Shown piece by piece: positions 17,237-25,550 of a stretch of DNA of 64,000 bases. How positions within the stretch are numbered: the first letter of the stretch is position 1; each line of letters begins with the position of its first letter. The position numbers and the translations under genes were made by a program. The stretch spans positions 248,001 to 312,000 of the forward strand of contig NZ_QXJC01000003.1 of the NCBI RefSeq assembly GCF_003570885.1, read 5' to 3'. The DNA comes from Simplicispira hankyongi (GTDB lineage Bacteria > Pseudomonadota > Gammaproteobacteria > Burkholderiales > Burkholderiaceae_C). The notes beneath the pieces are model-generated. The model made no database searches and had not been told where the DNA came from. It saw only the letters and a program-made list of their open reading frames with translations.

Positions 17237-17960
17237 ATAAACCCAGAATCAGTCCGCTCAGGACGAACCATTGAAAGGCGTAGCCGTAATTCTTCTCTAC
17301 GCCGGTGGAAATAGGCGCCCAGTCGCGCAGCAGGCCCTGCGAAGCCGCCCCCTCCTGCACCACTGTCAGCGCCGCAAGCGGCAAGCCGGTTTCTGTCCGC
17401 AGCTCCCCAAGCGTAAGATTTTGCCGGATACGCAGAAACCCCTGTTCCGTCTGGTCACTGCCAAGCGAATAGGCTTGTTCGGGTTCGAGTGCCAAATGCC
17501 CCGTCACCTCGACCTCCCCGACCGGCGTTTCTATGGGCGCAAGCGCCGTACGGTTCTCAAAATTGCGCGGAATCCAGCCACGCTGCACGAGCACGACCAG
17601 AGGCCCAGGCGCCAATTGCAGGGGCGTCAGCACATAAAAACCCCGGCGACCATCCATGGGGCGATTGTCCAGGTACACCGTGTACTGGGGCAGCCAGCGC
17701 CCACGCAGATGCACTTGCCGATACAGCACGGCATCGTGGTCCTTGCTGGTGCGCACTGGTGCAAGTGCCTGCAGCAGGGGCTCGCCTTCGAGCGCGGCAG
17801 CGCCAGTGCGGGCTGTCATTTCTGCCGCCAGCGATTCTTTCTGCTCCACGCGCGAGAGCTGCCAACGACCCAGGGCCGCTGTGACCAGTACCCCCACACA
17901 GGTGGCTAGGGTGATGATCCAGAACGTAGCGCGCGTACGCCGCAAATTTTTCGCGCTCAC
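17196..17960 (-). CDS. SURF1 family cytochrome oxidase biogenesis protein
   Basis: Inner-membrane assembly factor (254 aa) that assists heme A insertion into oxidase subunit I. Two membrane helices flank a periplasmic domain: about 11-30 (FWIITLATCVGVLVTAALG, then the typical RWQLSR) and about 228-248 (FVLSGLILGLYVWFQ). Family blocks include VYLDNRPMDGRRGFYVLTPL, VLVQRGWIPR and NYGYAFQWF. No ATG fits; GTG at 17960 gives the expected N-terminus and has GGAAG about 10 nt upstream. It is divergent from the DUF2909 gene with 15 bp between start codons and leads the SURF1/SCO-like/ctaA/ctaB/SCO1 operon. Confidence 0.92.
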   Translation of the reverse strand: MSAKNLRRTRATFWIITLATCVGVLVTAALGRWQLSRVEQKESLAAEMTARTGAAALEGEPLLQALAPVRTSKDHDAVLYRQVHLRGRWLPQYTVYLDNRPMDGRRGFYVLTPLQLAPGPLVVLVQRGWIPRNFENRTALAPIETPVGEVEVTGHLALEPEQAYSLGSDQTEQGFLRIRQNLTLGELRTETGLPLAALTVVQEGAASQGLLRDWAPISTGVEKNYGYAFQWFVLSGLILGLYVWFQFVRPRRRA

Positions 17961-17975
17961 TGGATAATTGCTTCC

Positions 17976-18194
17976 ATGAAGATACTTGTTGCTTTGGGTT
18001 TTCTCGCCATTCTCGCCAGCCTTGGGACAGCGCTGTTCTTCATGATGCGCAACGGCAAAGACAACAAGCAACGCGGGCAACGCATGGTCTGGGCCCTGGC
18101 ACTGCGCGTGGCTTTGTCGATACTGCTGTTTGTCTGCCTGCTGCTGGCATGGAAACTGGGGTACATCCAACCGACTGGAATACCTCTCCAGTGA
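17976..18194 (+). CDS. DUF2909 twin-transmembrane protein
   Basis: Small inner-membrane protein (72 aa) with two hydrophobic helices (about 3-23 and 42-62) joined by the charged loop RNGKDNKQRGQRM, the pattern of the DUF2909 family found beside cytochrome oxidase genes in Burkholderiales. Its function is unknown; the location suggests a role in oxidase assembly or stability. It is divergent from SURF1 and convergent with coxC, and ends just before a symmetric terminator. Confidence 0.85.
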   Translation: MKILVALGFLAILASLGTALFFMMRNGKDNKQRGQRMVWALALRVALSILLFVCLLLAWKLGYIQPTGIPLQ

Positions 18195-18198
18195 CGAG

Positions 18199-18223
18199 AA
18201 AGGCGCCACGAGGCGCCTTTCTT
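18199..18223. terminator. Terminator between DUF2909 and coxC
   Basis: AAAGGCGCC, loop ACGA, GGCGCCTTT: a perfect 9-bp stem with T residues on both strands. It can end transcription of the convergent DUF2909 and coxC genes. Confidence 0.85.
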
Positions 18224-18237
18224 AGAAATACCGACGC

Positions 18238-19119
18238 CTACATCCAGTAAACCAGCGCATACAGCCCCAGCCACACCACGTCCACGAAGTGCCAGTACCA
18301 GGCTGCGCCCTCAAATCCAAAATGGCGTTCGGCCGTGAAATGTCCATTCTGCAGACGCAGCGTGATGAACAGCAGCATCAGCATACCGAGAAACACGTGA
18401 AAACCGTGGAACCCCGTCAACATGAAGAAAGTGGAGCCATAAACACCTGAGGTGAGCTTGAGATTGAGCTCGGTGTACAGGTGATGGTACTCATAGCCTT
18501 GGATGCACAGGAAAGCAAAGCCCAGTACCACGGTGACCCACATAAAGGCAATCGTGCGGCCGCGGTGGTTCGCACGCAGCGCATGGTGGGCAATGGTCAA
18601 TGTGACGCCGGAGCTCAACAGCAGTGCGGTGTTGATGGTCGGGAGCCAGAAAGGGCCCACCGTCTGGAAGGGCTCGACGATACCGGCTGGCGACGCCGTG
18701 ACACCGGCAGCCAGCGAGGGCCAGACGGCCTTGAAATCGGGCCACAGCAAGGCGTTGTCCAGGTTTCCCAATGCGGGAACCGAGTGCGCACGCGCCCACC
18801 ACAAGGCGGTAAAAAACGCACCAAAAAACATCACCTCTGAGAAGATGAACCAGCTCATGCTCCAGCGGTACGACAGGTCCACCTTGTAGCCATAAAGGCC
18901 GCGCTCACTCTCGTGCGCCGCCTGCCGGAACCACTGGAAAAGCACCGCCAACCACCAAACCAGTCCCAGAATCAGAGAATACTTGCCCCAATCGTGGCCA
19001 TTGATCCATTGGCTGGCGCCCAGAATCACAAAGAACAGCCCGGCAGCCGCCATGATGGGGTGGCGCGATTCTGCGGGGACAAAGTAGTACGGGACTGCGC
19101 CCTGCGTGCTTGCACTCAT
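18238..19119 (-). CDS. coxC: Cytochrome c oxidase subunit III
   Basis: Structural subunit of the aa3-type oxidase (293 aa, seven predicted membrane helices) in the inner membrane. It supports proton uptake and stability of subunit I. Typical segments are PYYFVPAESRHP near the N-terminus, WFIFSEVMFFGAFFTALWWAR, TGFHGFHVFLGMLML and the closing WYWHFVDVVWLGLY. The ATG at 19119 has GGAG 5 nt upstream; the frame's upstream extension is not conserved. It is the last structural gene of the ctaC operon, after DUF2970. Confidence 0.96.
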   Translation of the reverse strand: MSASTQGAVPYYFVPAESRHPIMAAAGLFFVILGASQWINGHDWGKYSLILGLVWWLAVLFQWFRQAAHESERGLYGYKVDLSYRWSMSWFIFSEVMFFGAFFTALWWARAHSVPALGNLDNALLWPDFKAVWPSLAAGVTASPAGIVEPFQTVGPFWLPTINTALLLSSGVTLTIAHHALRANHRGRTIAFMWVTVVLGFAFLCIQGYEYHHLYTELNLKLTSGVYGSTFFMLTGFHGFHVFLGMLMLLFITLRLQNGHFTAERHFGFEGAAWYWHFVDVVWLGLYALVYWM

Positions 19120-19177
19120 TTCAGCTCCTGCTCTCTCTATTGATCTTGTAACGCGTATCGAATGCGGCCACGCCGCC

Positions 19178-19399
19178 TCACACCACCCAATGCACCAACG
19201 CAACCAGCGATAGGATCAGAAGGAGAAAACCCAAAATTCCCACCGCGATGACATGCAGCGGGTTGATGCTCTCGAGGTCCCGTTGGTACTCGGTGCGCTT
19301 GCGCAGTCCCAGGAACGCCCAGGCAACCGTTTTCACACTCCGTAAAAACGAACGCTCACGCGCCAATGGAGGCACTTCCTGGCCGATGTTCTCACTCAT
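19178..19399 (-). CDS. DUF2970 small membrane protein
   Basis: Protein of 73 aa with a polar N-terminal half and one C-terminal membrane helix (about 49-70, HVIAVGILGFLLLILSLV). The segment SFLRSVKTVAWAFLGLRK followed by NPLHVI matches the DUF2970 family, which is nearly always encoded between ctaG and coxC in betaproteobacteria. Its ATG overlaps the ctaG stop by 4 bp. A role in oxidase assembly is inferred from this constant linkage only. Confidence 0.88.
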   Translation of the reverse strand: MSENIGQEVPPLARERSFLRSVKTVAWAFLGLRKRTEYQRDLESINPLHVIAVGILGFLLLILSLVALVHWVV

Positions 19400-20010
19400 G
19401 ACCCCCCCTTCGTACCGCTGTCTGGACCCAACGAGGCAGTGGGCGGTTGCGGCACTCCAGCACCCACCTCGAAGAAGGTGTAGGACAAGGTAATCGTCTT
19501 CACATCCTTGGACAAGCGCGGATCAATGACGAAGGCCACGGGCCATTGCTTCTTTTCACCTGGGTCAAGCGTGTACTGGTTGAAGCAGAAGCACTCCACC
19601 TTGTTGAAGAAGGGCGCCGCCTGCCGTGGCGCATAGCTGGGTATTGCCTGCGCCGACATGCGTCGGTTCTGCGTATTCTGAAACTCATACATCACGGTGG
19701 TGAGCTCCCCGGGATGGACTTCCAGCGAGCGCTTCGCCGGGTGGAAACTCCACGGCCCATGGGCATTGGCATCAAACTCGACGGTAATGGTGCGGCTCTT
19801 GTCGATTTGCGTATTGTTGGGAACGCGCGCGTCACGGCCGCTGGGGGCGTTGCCCGGGACCTGGCTCTCAGACAACGCCAGTATGTTGATACCCGTCACT
19901 TCGCAAATATGCTTGTACACAGGAATCAACCCATACCCAAAGCCAAACATGCCAAGCGCCACAACGGCCAGCTTGCCCACCATGCGGACATTTTCACGGC
20001 GCGAGCCCAT
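19396..20010 (-). CDS. ctaG: Cytochrome c oxidase assembly protein CtaG (Cox11)
   Basis: Copper chaperone (204 aa) that inserts copper into the CuB site of subunit I. One N-terminal membrane helix (about 10-30) anchors the periplasmic beta-sandwich. The copper-binding motif CFCFNQ lies in FFNKVECFCFNQYTLDPGE, and the early conserved YKHICEVTGINI, with its Cys, is also present. It is coupled to DUF2970 (4-bp overlap) and follows the 38-aa small assembly protein after 10 bp. Length is normal for the family. Confidence 0.96.
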   Translation of the reverse strand: MGSRRENVRMVGKLAVVALGMFGFGYGLIPVYKHICEVTGINILALSESQVPGNAPSGRDARVPNNTQIDKSRTITVEFDANAHGPWSFHPAKRSLEVHPGELTTVMYEFQNTQNRRMSAQAIPSYAPRQAAPFFNKVECFCFNQYTLDPGEKKQWPVAFVIDPRLSKDVKTITLSYTFFEVGAGVPQPPTASLGPDSGTKGGS

Positions 20011-20020
20011 GGTCTGACGC

Positions 20021-20137
20021 TCAGTGCGACAGGAGCGTCATCTTCACGATGAAGCCTGCCAAGAATGCCGCCGCAATCGACGCCAGGATCAGCCCCAGGC
20101 GGCGGTTGCTTTTTTTCTGCTCAGGGGTCTGTGCCAT
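20021..20137 (-). CDS. Cytochrome oxidase small assembly protein
   Basis: A 38-aa protein, too short for most gene callers: MAQTPEQKKSNRRLGLILA then one membrane helix to about residue 33 (AAAFLAGFIVKMTLL). The position, 2 bp after ctaD and 10 bp before ctaG, and the charged N-terminus followed by one helix match the small proteins annotated as cytochrome oxidase small assembly protein in Burkholderiales. Its biochemical role is unknown. Confidence 0.8.
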   Translation of the reverse strand: MAQTPEQKKSNRRLGLILASIAAAFLAGFIVKMTLLSH

Positions 20138-20139
20138 AG

Positions 20140-21768
20140 TCAAGCGATCACACGGGTAGCGGTTTCGTCCAGCTTCGGGGGGGTTTCGAAAGTGTGGAAA
20201 GGTGCGGGAGATGGCACCTCCCACTCAAGCCCTTCCGCTCCATCCCAGGGGCGCTGCGGCGCTGGCGCGCCACGTCCGCGCATCGCGGGCAAGACGACGG
20301 CCAGGAAGAAATACAGTTGAGCAAAACCAAAGCCAAACGCCCCAATGCTGACAATCATGTTGAAGTCAGCAAACTGCATGGGGTAGTCGGCATAGCGACG
20401 CGGCATACCCGCCAGCCCCAGGAAGTGCATCGGGAAGAAGGTGATGTTGAAGGAAATCATCGACCACCAGAAGTGGATCTGGCCGCGACGCTCCGAATAC
20501 ATGACGCCTGTCCATTTCGGCAGCCAGTAGTAGGCGCCGGCAAACATGGCAAACAGCGACCCCGCCACCAGCACATAGTGAAAGTGCGCCACGATGTAGT
20601 AGGTGTCCTGCAATTGGATGTCAATCGGCGCCACGGCAGGAATAAGACCCGTGAAGCCACCAATGGCAAACACGAAAATAAACCCGATCGCGAACAGCAT
20701 GGGCGTCTCGAAGGTCATCGAGCCGCGCCACATCGTGGCCACCCAGTTGAAAATCTTCACCGCGGTGGGCACCGAGATCAGCATGGTGGCGTACATGAAG
20801 AACAACTGTCCCGTGACCGGCATGCCTGTCGTGAACATGTGGTGCGCCCAGACGATGAACGACAGGATGGCAATAGCCGCCACCGCGTACACCATGGAGG
20901 CGTAGCCGAACAGCTTCTTGCGGGCAAACGCAGGCACCACCTGGCTGATGATGCCGAAGGCCGGCAAGATCATGATGTACACCTCGGGGTGGCCAAAGAA
21001 CCAGAAGATGTGCTGAAACATCACTGGGTCGCCGCCGCCGGCGGGGTTGAAGAAGTTGGTGCCGAAATGGCGGTCGGTCAGCGTCATGGTGATCGCGCCG
21101 GCAAACACAGGCATCACGGCAATCAGCAGGTACGCCGTGACCAGCCAGGTCCAGCAGAACATGGGCATCTTCATTAGCGTCATGCCGGGCGCACGCATGT
21201 TCAGAATGGTGACAATGACGTTGATCGCTCCCATGATGGACGACGCCCCCATGATGTGCAGGGCGAAGATGCTCGAATCCATCGACATGCCCATCTGCAG
21301 CGACAAGGGCGCGTACAGCGTCCAGCCGGCAGCAGGCGCACCGCCGGGCATGAAGAATCCGGCCACCAGCATCACGGCAGCGGGCACCAGCAACCAGAAA
21401 CTGAAGTTGTTCATCCGCGCAAACGCCATGTCGGAGGCGCCAATTTGCAGCGGAATCATCCAGTTTGCGAAGCCCACGAAGGCCGGCATGATGGCGCCGA
21501 ACACCATGATGAGGCCGTGCATGGTGGTGAGCTGATTGAACAACTCGGGGTTGACCAACTGCAGACCCGGCTTGAACAACTCGGCACGGATCAGCAGCGC
21601 CAAAATGCCACCTACCATCAGCATGGTGGACGAGAACAGCAGGTAGAGCGTGCCGATGTCCTTGTGGTTGGTGGCAAACAGCCAGCGCCGCCAGCCGGTC
21701 GGGTGGTGGCCGTGGGTGTCCGCTGCGTGGCCGGCGACATGCCCGGTGGGGTCGAGAACTGCACTCAT
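20140..21768 (-). CDS. ctaD: Cytochrome c oxidase subunit I (aa3 type)
   Basis: Catalytic subunit (542 aa, twelve helices) that reduces oxygen to water and pumps protons. The heme a, heme a3 and CuB ligands are visible: MHGLIMVFG (heme a His), WFFGHPEVYIMILP with the His-Tyr crosslink pair and proton-channel Glu, WAHHMFTTG (two CuB His), and VAHFHYVLVAG (heme a3 and heme a His). The GHPEVY form marks an A1-type enzyme with D-channel glutamate. It is encoded 35 bp after ctaC. Confidence 0.98.
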   Translation of the reverse strand: MSAVLDPTGHVAGHAADTHGHHPTGWRRWLFATNHKDIGTLYLLFSSTMLMVGGILALLIRAELFKPGLQLVNPELFNQLTTMHGLIMVFGAIMPAFVGFANWMIPLQIGASDMAFARMNNFSFWLLVPAAVMLVAGFFMPGGAPAAGWTLYAPLSLQMGMSMDSSIFALHIMGASSIMGAINVIVTILNMRAPGMTLMKMPMFCWTWLVTAYLLIAVMPVFAGAITMTLTDRHFGTNFFNPAGGGDPVMFQHIFWFFGHPEVYIMILPAFGIISQVVPAFARKKLFGYASMVYAVAAIAILSFIVWAHHMFTTGMPVTGQLFFMYATMLISVPTAVKIFNWVATMWRGSMTFETPMLFAIGFIFVFAIGGFTGLIPAVAPIDIQLQDTYYIVAHFHYVLVAGSLFAMFAGAYYWLPKWTGVMYSERRGQIHFWWSMISFNITFFPMHFLGLAGMPRRYADYPMQFADFNMIVSIGAFGFGFAQLYFFLAVVLPAMRGRGAPAPQRPWDGAEGLEWEVPSPAPFHTFETPPKLDETATRVIA

Positions 21769-21803
21769 GTTGGATTCCTCAAAACTCTTTGCGGGCGCGC
21801 GAA

Positions 21804-22973
21804 CTATTTGCTGCGCTGGGCGACGATCTCAGCAGGCTGCACGAGCTGCCCGGTCTTGTTGGACCAGGCATTCTTGGTGTAGCTGATCACCGCCGCAAGA
21901 TCTGTGTCGCTAAGCTGCTTCCACGACGGCATGGCCCCGTTGGCTGCGCCATGGAGCACGGTCTGGATTTGGCGTGCATGGTCAGGATCGCGCACGATCG
22001 CCGAGCCATCAAGCGGCTTGACCGGGCCTGCACCCTTTCCGTTGGCCTGATGGCAGGCCGCGCAGTTGGATCCATAGACCTTTTCACCCCGTTTCAGAAT
22101 GTCATCAAGCGTCCAGACCTTGTTCGGGTCGTCCAGCTTGGCTGCCATTTTCTTCATCTCGCCACCCACCCACGCGGTGTAGTCTGCCGCCGAAACCACC
22201 TTCACGTGGATCGGCATATACGCATGCTCCTTGCCACAAAGTTCGGAGCACTGGCCGTAAAAATCCCCCACCCGTTCGGCGCGGAACCATGTATCGCGCA
22301 CGAACCCTGGGATGGCGTCTTGCTTGATGCCAAAGGCAGGCACCGCGAACGAATGGATCACATCATTGGCCGTGGTAATGATGCGAATTTTCTTGCCCAC
22401 AGGGACCACAAGCGGGTTGTCCACACGGAACAGGTAGTCGTCAGACGCCTTGGAGACATCGCCGCTGTTGGACATGGCACGCTGCGAGCTGTCGAGCGTG
22501 GAGATGAAACCAATGCCTTCGCCTTCACCCTTGATGTAGTCGTAACCCCATTTCCACTGGTAGCCGGTGGTTTTGATGGTCAGGTCGGCATTGGTGGTGT
22601 CTTTCTGCGCCACCAACACCTTGGTGGCCGGCAACGCCATGCCAATGATGATCAGAAAGGGCACCACCGTCCAGGCAATTTCCACGGTGACGGACTCATG
22701 GAAATTTGCCGCTTTGGCGCCCTGCGACTTGCGGTGCTTCCAGATCGAATAGAACATCACCCCGAAAACGGCGATGAAAATCACCGTACAGATGACGAGC
22801 ATCATCCAGTGCAGGTCGATCAGCTCCTGGGCGATCCGCGTCGCCGCCGGAGTCAAATTGAGCTGGTGAACAGCAGGACCGCCCGACAGGTCACCAATGG
22901 CGTAGGCGGAACCTGCCGCCCAGGTACCCGTCAGCAACAGGGCGTGGGCCAACCTATTGAAATTGCGCTTCAT
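21804..22973 (-). CDS. ctaC: Cytochrome c oxidase subunit II with C-terminal cytochrome c domain
   Basis: Subunit II of 389 aa. Residues 1-25 form a Sec signal ending in SAYA. Two membrane helices (about 55-78 and 98-118) precede the cupredoxin domain with the CuA ligands His207, Cys242, Cys246, His250 and Met253 (CSELCGKEHAYM). A C-terminal cytochrome c domain has the heme site CAACH at 304-308 and a later Met, making this a caa3-like subunit that can carry its own electron donor. The ATG at 22973 is preferred; a GTG nine bases upstream is also in frame. It is the first gene of the oxidase operon, behind the promoter at 23217-23246. Confidence 0.96.
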   Translation of the reverse strand: MKRNFNRLAHALLLTGTWAAGSAYAIGDLSGGPAVHQLNLTPAATRIAQELIDLHWMMLVICTVIFIAVFGVMFYSIWKHRKSQGAKAANFHESVTVEIAWTVVPFLIIIGMALPATKVLVAQKDTTNADLTIKTTGYQWKWGYDYIKGEGEGIGFISTLDSSQRAMSNSGDVSKASDDYLFRVDNPLVVPVGKKIRIITTANDVIHSFAVPAFGIKQDAIPGFVRDTWFRAERVGDFYGQCSELCGKEHAYMPIHVKVVSAADYTAWVGGEMKKMAAKLDDPNKVWTLDDILKRGEKVYGSNCAACHQANGKGAGPVKPLDGSAIVRDPDHARQIQTVLHGAANGAMPSWKQLSDTDLAAVISYTKNAWSNKTGQLVQPAEIVAQRSK

Positions 22974-23216
22974 AGTTCTCACTTGCTTCTAAGCCTTAGT
23001 TGACCCGGTCCGCCCAAACGCACCCACTTCATGCAAGCGGTGCACGGCGACTCCCCCACGCGGGTTCACGCTCCAACAACGACACAACCGGTCCTGCGAC
23101 CGGGCAGATTCGCCCACCGCGTTGGCCTGCCGCCTGGGCATTCCAATGGGCGTCCAAATACGCTTGGCGATTGTAGCGCGGGTTGTTTCAGATCAGAAAA
23201 GCAAGGGAAAACCCCC

Positions 23217-23246
23217 AGATTAGTTCTTGAGCTTGCTTTATGTCAA
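23217..23246 (-). promoter_or_regulatory. Putative sigma-70 promoter of the ctaC operon
   Basis: On the minus strand a perfect TTGACA (23246-23241) is followed after 18 bp by TAATCT (23222-23217). Transcription would start near 23210, leaving a leader of about 235 nt before ctaC. Nothing else recognisable lies in the 311-bp gap 22974-23284. Confidence 0.6.
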
Positions 23247-23284
23247 GGACAAGACCCTCCTCTGGCAATTAAGGCGGCTATTTC

Positions 23285-24175
23285 CTATTTCTTACTGCGC
23301 AGCATGGAGCGCATTTTTGTCAGCGAGAAGGCGCTGTGCGCGGCAACCTGCACACGGGGCATGGCCTTGAAAGCGTGTCCATAAACGATTTCAAAGCTCA
23401 GCGAAAGCTGGCCGTCCTGGGGGTCAGCAAGATCGCGGGCGAGCGCCGCATGCAGCGCATCGCGCCAGCGCCGTCCACGCAGCGCGGGGAAGCGCGCTGG
23501 ATGGAGGTTGGCGCCCAGTTCACGCAATTCCTGAAGCAAGCGCTGCGGGCTGGCAAACGTCAGCGTGATGCGCTCCATGTCCATCACCGGTTCAGCGAAC
23601 CCGGCATCGATCAACATATCGCCCCAGTCGTGCATGTCGGTAAAGGCATGGCTGGGTGCGGGCCAGCCATGCTGGGCGTAGACCGCCCGCAATTCACGCA
23701 AGGTGTCGGGGCCGAAGCACGAGAACATGACATGGCCATCGACATCCAGGGCCCGCTGCCAGTCGGCGAACAGTGCGCGCGGATCGGCGGTGTGGTGCAG
23801 CACCATGTTGGCCCACAGCATTTGCATGGAGCCTGGCTCTGGCGCTCCGAAGGTAACGGCGGCGCGGCCCCAGCGCTCACCGCGCCACCAGGCTGGTGAC
23901 AACGCTTCAAGGGCACGCGATTGCAAATGTGCAGCGGTCTCGTACACCGTGCAGCGGGCATCGGGATAGCGTTCGCGCAGCAACGCATGCGCGGCCAAGC
24001 CACCTCGCACCGGATCCCAATGGCACCAGGCGGATGGCGTCTGGCGAAGCCAGTCAAGACGCTGCTCCATGCGGCGCGCCACTTCCTCATGCAGCCACGG
24101 GGAGACGGCTGGGGCCCGGGCACGCCAAAAGGCAGCAGCAACGGGGTCAATGGTGGGAGGAAGTTCCGAAGCCAT
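23285..24175 (-). CDS. BioC-like SAM-dependent methyltransferase
   Basis: Cytosolic protein (296 aa) resembling the BioC malonyl-ACP methyltransferase family of Burkholderiales (ANMVLHHTADPRALFADWQRAL, VMFSCFGPDTLRELRAVY, FTDMHDWGDMLIDAGFAEPVMDME). The usual glycine-rich SAM motif I is not clear: the expected position reads HWDPVRGGLAAHAL, so SAM binding is uncertain. No biotin genes are near. The ATG at 24175 gives the usual N-terminus and lies 8 bp from the ATG of divergent comF. The role may be in the pimeloyl branch of biotin synthesis or a diverged methyltransferase. Confidence 0.8.
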   Translation of the reverse strand: MASELPPTIDPVAAAFWRARAPAVSPWLHEEVARRMEQRLDWLRQTPSAWCHWDPVRGGLAAHALLRERYPDARCTVYETAAHLQSRALEALSPAWWRGERWGRAAVTFGAPEPGSMQMLWANMVLHHTADPRALFADWQRALDVDGHVMFSCFGPDTLRELRAVYAQHGWPAPSHAFTDMHDWGDMLIDAGFAEPVMDMERITLTFASPQRLLQELRELGANLHPARFPALRGRRWRDALHAALARDLADPQDGQLSLSFEIVYGHAFKAMPRVQVAAHSAFSLTKMRSMLRSKK

Positions 24176-24183
24176 AGGTAAAA

Positions 24184-24981
24184 ATGTCTGTAGCGCCCCA
24201 CCGCACCCCAACGACAAGGTGCAAACCCGCGGCGCGCTGGCCTATATTGGACACCATCGTGCTGCACCGCTTTTTCACAAAACCCTGGCGGGCGCTGGCG
24301 CACGCGCACCTTCCCAGCCAGTGCGCCATCTGCGGCGGCTGGCCGGCGCAGCGGGTGTGCGAGCACTGCGCTGCCAGCTTTGCCCAACCCCGCCCACGTT
24401 GCCGCAGTTGCGCATTGCCACTGCCCGGCGGAGCGACGCAGTGCGGGCAATGCCTGCTGCATCCGCCACCGCTCGATACCTGCATTGCCGCAGTCGACTA
24501 CGACTACCCCTGGGCCGGTGTGCTTGCCGACTTCAAATTCCATGGCGATCCAAGTTGGGCGGCTCCACTCGCGGCGCTCCTGCGCAGCACGCCCTGGGCA
24601 GAGCCCGCCATCGAAGCGGCCGACTGGCTGGTGCCCATACCGCTGACCCGCGAGCGCCTGGGCGAGCGCGGCTTCAACCAAGCCCAACGTATCGCCCTTG
24701 CGCTGGCCAGCGGCAAGACGCGGGACGATCTGCTGCTGCGGGTGCGGGCCACGCCCGATCAGCACGCACTGGGGCGGGCCCAGCGCCTGGCCAACCTGCA
24801 AGCGGTCTTCGCCGTCGATCCGCTGCGAGCCCAGGAGCTGTCAGGTGGCACGGTATTGCTGGTCGACGATGTGATGACCACCGGAGCCACTTTGCACACT
24901 GCCGCACAGGTGCTGCGGCGCGCTGGCGCCGCCCATGTCAGCGCATTGGTCGTCGCGCGGGCCGACCTTCGCGAACGATAA
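24184..24981 (+). CDS. comF: ComF family phosphoribosyltransferase-like protein
   Basis: ComF-type protein (265 aa as drawn). Two zinc-finger-like Cys clusters (CAICGG...CEHC and CRSCALPL...CGQC) precede a phosphoribosyltransferase domain with the PRPP motif VLLVDDVMTTGATLH near the C-terminus and LVPIPLTRERLGERGFNQA. The family is linked to DNA uptake in transformable bacteria and to DNA metabolism more widely. The ATG at 24184 leaves only 8 bp to the divergent gene's start; a GTG at 24259 (240 aa) gives the typical short N-terminus and may be the true start. No other competence genes are nearby. Confidence 0.88.
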   Translation: MSVAPHRTPTTRCKPAARWPILDTIVLHRFFTKPWRALAHAHLPSQCAICGGWPAQRVCEHCAASFAQPRPRCRSCALPLPGGATQCGQCLLHPPPLDTCIAAVDYDYPWAGVLADFKFHGDPSWAAPLAALLRSTPWAEPAIEAADWLVPIPLTRERLGERGFNQAQRIALALASGKTRDDLLLRVRATPDQHALGRAQRLANLQAVFAVDPLRAQELSGGTVLLVDDVMTTGATLHTAAQVLRRAGAAHVSALVVARADLRER

Positions 24982-25046
24982 GACCGGATACGCACTTTTA
25001 CGCCCACACCAAGCTGGAAACAAAGGGGATCGCGCAAAATAGGGCC

Positions 25047-25547
25047 ATGTTTCATATTGTTCTTGTCGAACCCGAAATCCCCCCGAATACCGGCAACGTG
25101 ATTCGCCTGGCCGCTAACACAGGCTGCGCACTGCACTTGATCGAGCCCCTGGGTTTTTCGATGGAAGACCGCCTGCTGCGGCGCGCCGGACTGGATTACC
25201 ACGAGTTTGTCCAGGTACGGCGCCATGCAGGCTGGACCACTTTCCTGCGCGACATGCAACCGTCGCCGCAGCGCATGTTTGCGCTGACGACCCACGCAAG
25301 CAGCGAGGTGCACGACACTTGTTTCCTACCGGGCGACTGGCTGGTGTTTGGCGCCGAGACACGCGGCCTGCCGCCCGAGCTGTACGAAACCTTTGCACCG
25401 GCGCAACAACTGCGCCTGCCCATGGTGGCCGGCCAGCGCAGCCTCAACCTGTCGAACGCTGTCGCCGTAACGGTCTTCGAAGCCTGGCGGCAGAACAGCT
25501 TTGGCAGAGCGCACGCCCCTGCCCCTGCGGACGCCCTGCAGGCTTGA
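25047..25547 (+). CDS. trmL: tRNA (cytidine/uridine-34-2'-O)-methyltransferase TrmL
   Basis: SPOUT-class methyltransferase (166 aa) that 2'-O-methylates the wobble nucleotide of tRNA-Leu isoacceptors. The start MFHIVLVEPEIPPNTGNVIRL and the trefoil-knot motifs FGAETRGLP and LPMVAGQRSLNLSNAVAV are diagnostic of the TrmL/YibK subfamily. The ATG at 25047 gives the exact family N-terminus. The gene follows comF by 65 bp on the same strand and converges with the LysR gene 3 bp away. Confidence 0.95.
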   Translation: MFHIVLVEPEIPPNTGNVIRLAANTGCALHLIEPLGFSMEDRLLRRAGLDYHEFVQVRRHAGWTTFLRDMQPSPQRMFALTTHASSEVHDTCFLPGDWLVFGAETRGLPPELYETFAPAQQLRLPMVAGQRSLNLSNAVAVTVFEAWRQNSFGRAHAPAPADALQA

Positions 25548-25550
25548 AGC

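Noticed and set aside
24184-24981. comF as evidence for a competence locus
   Set aside because: No other uptake or recombination gene is adjacent, and ComF-like proteins are widespread in non-transformable bacteria.
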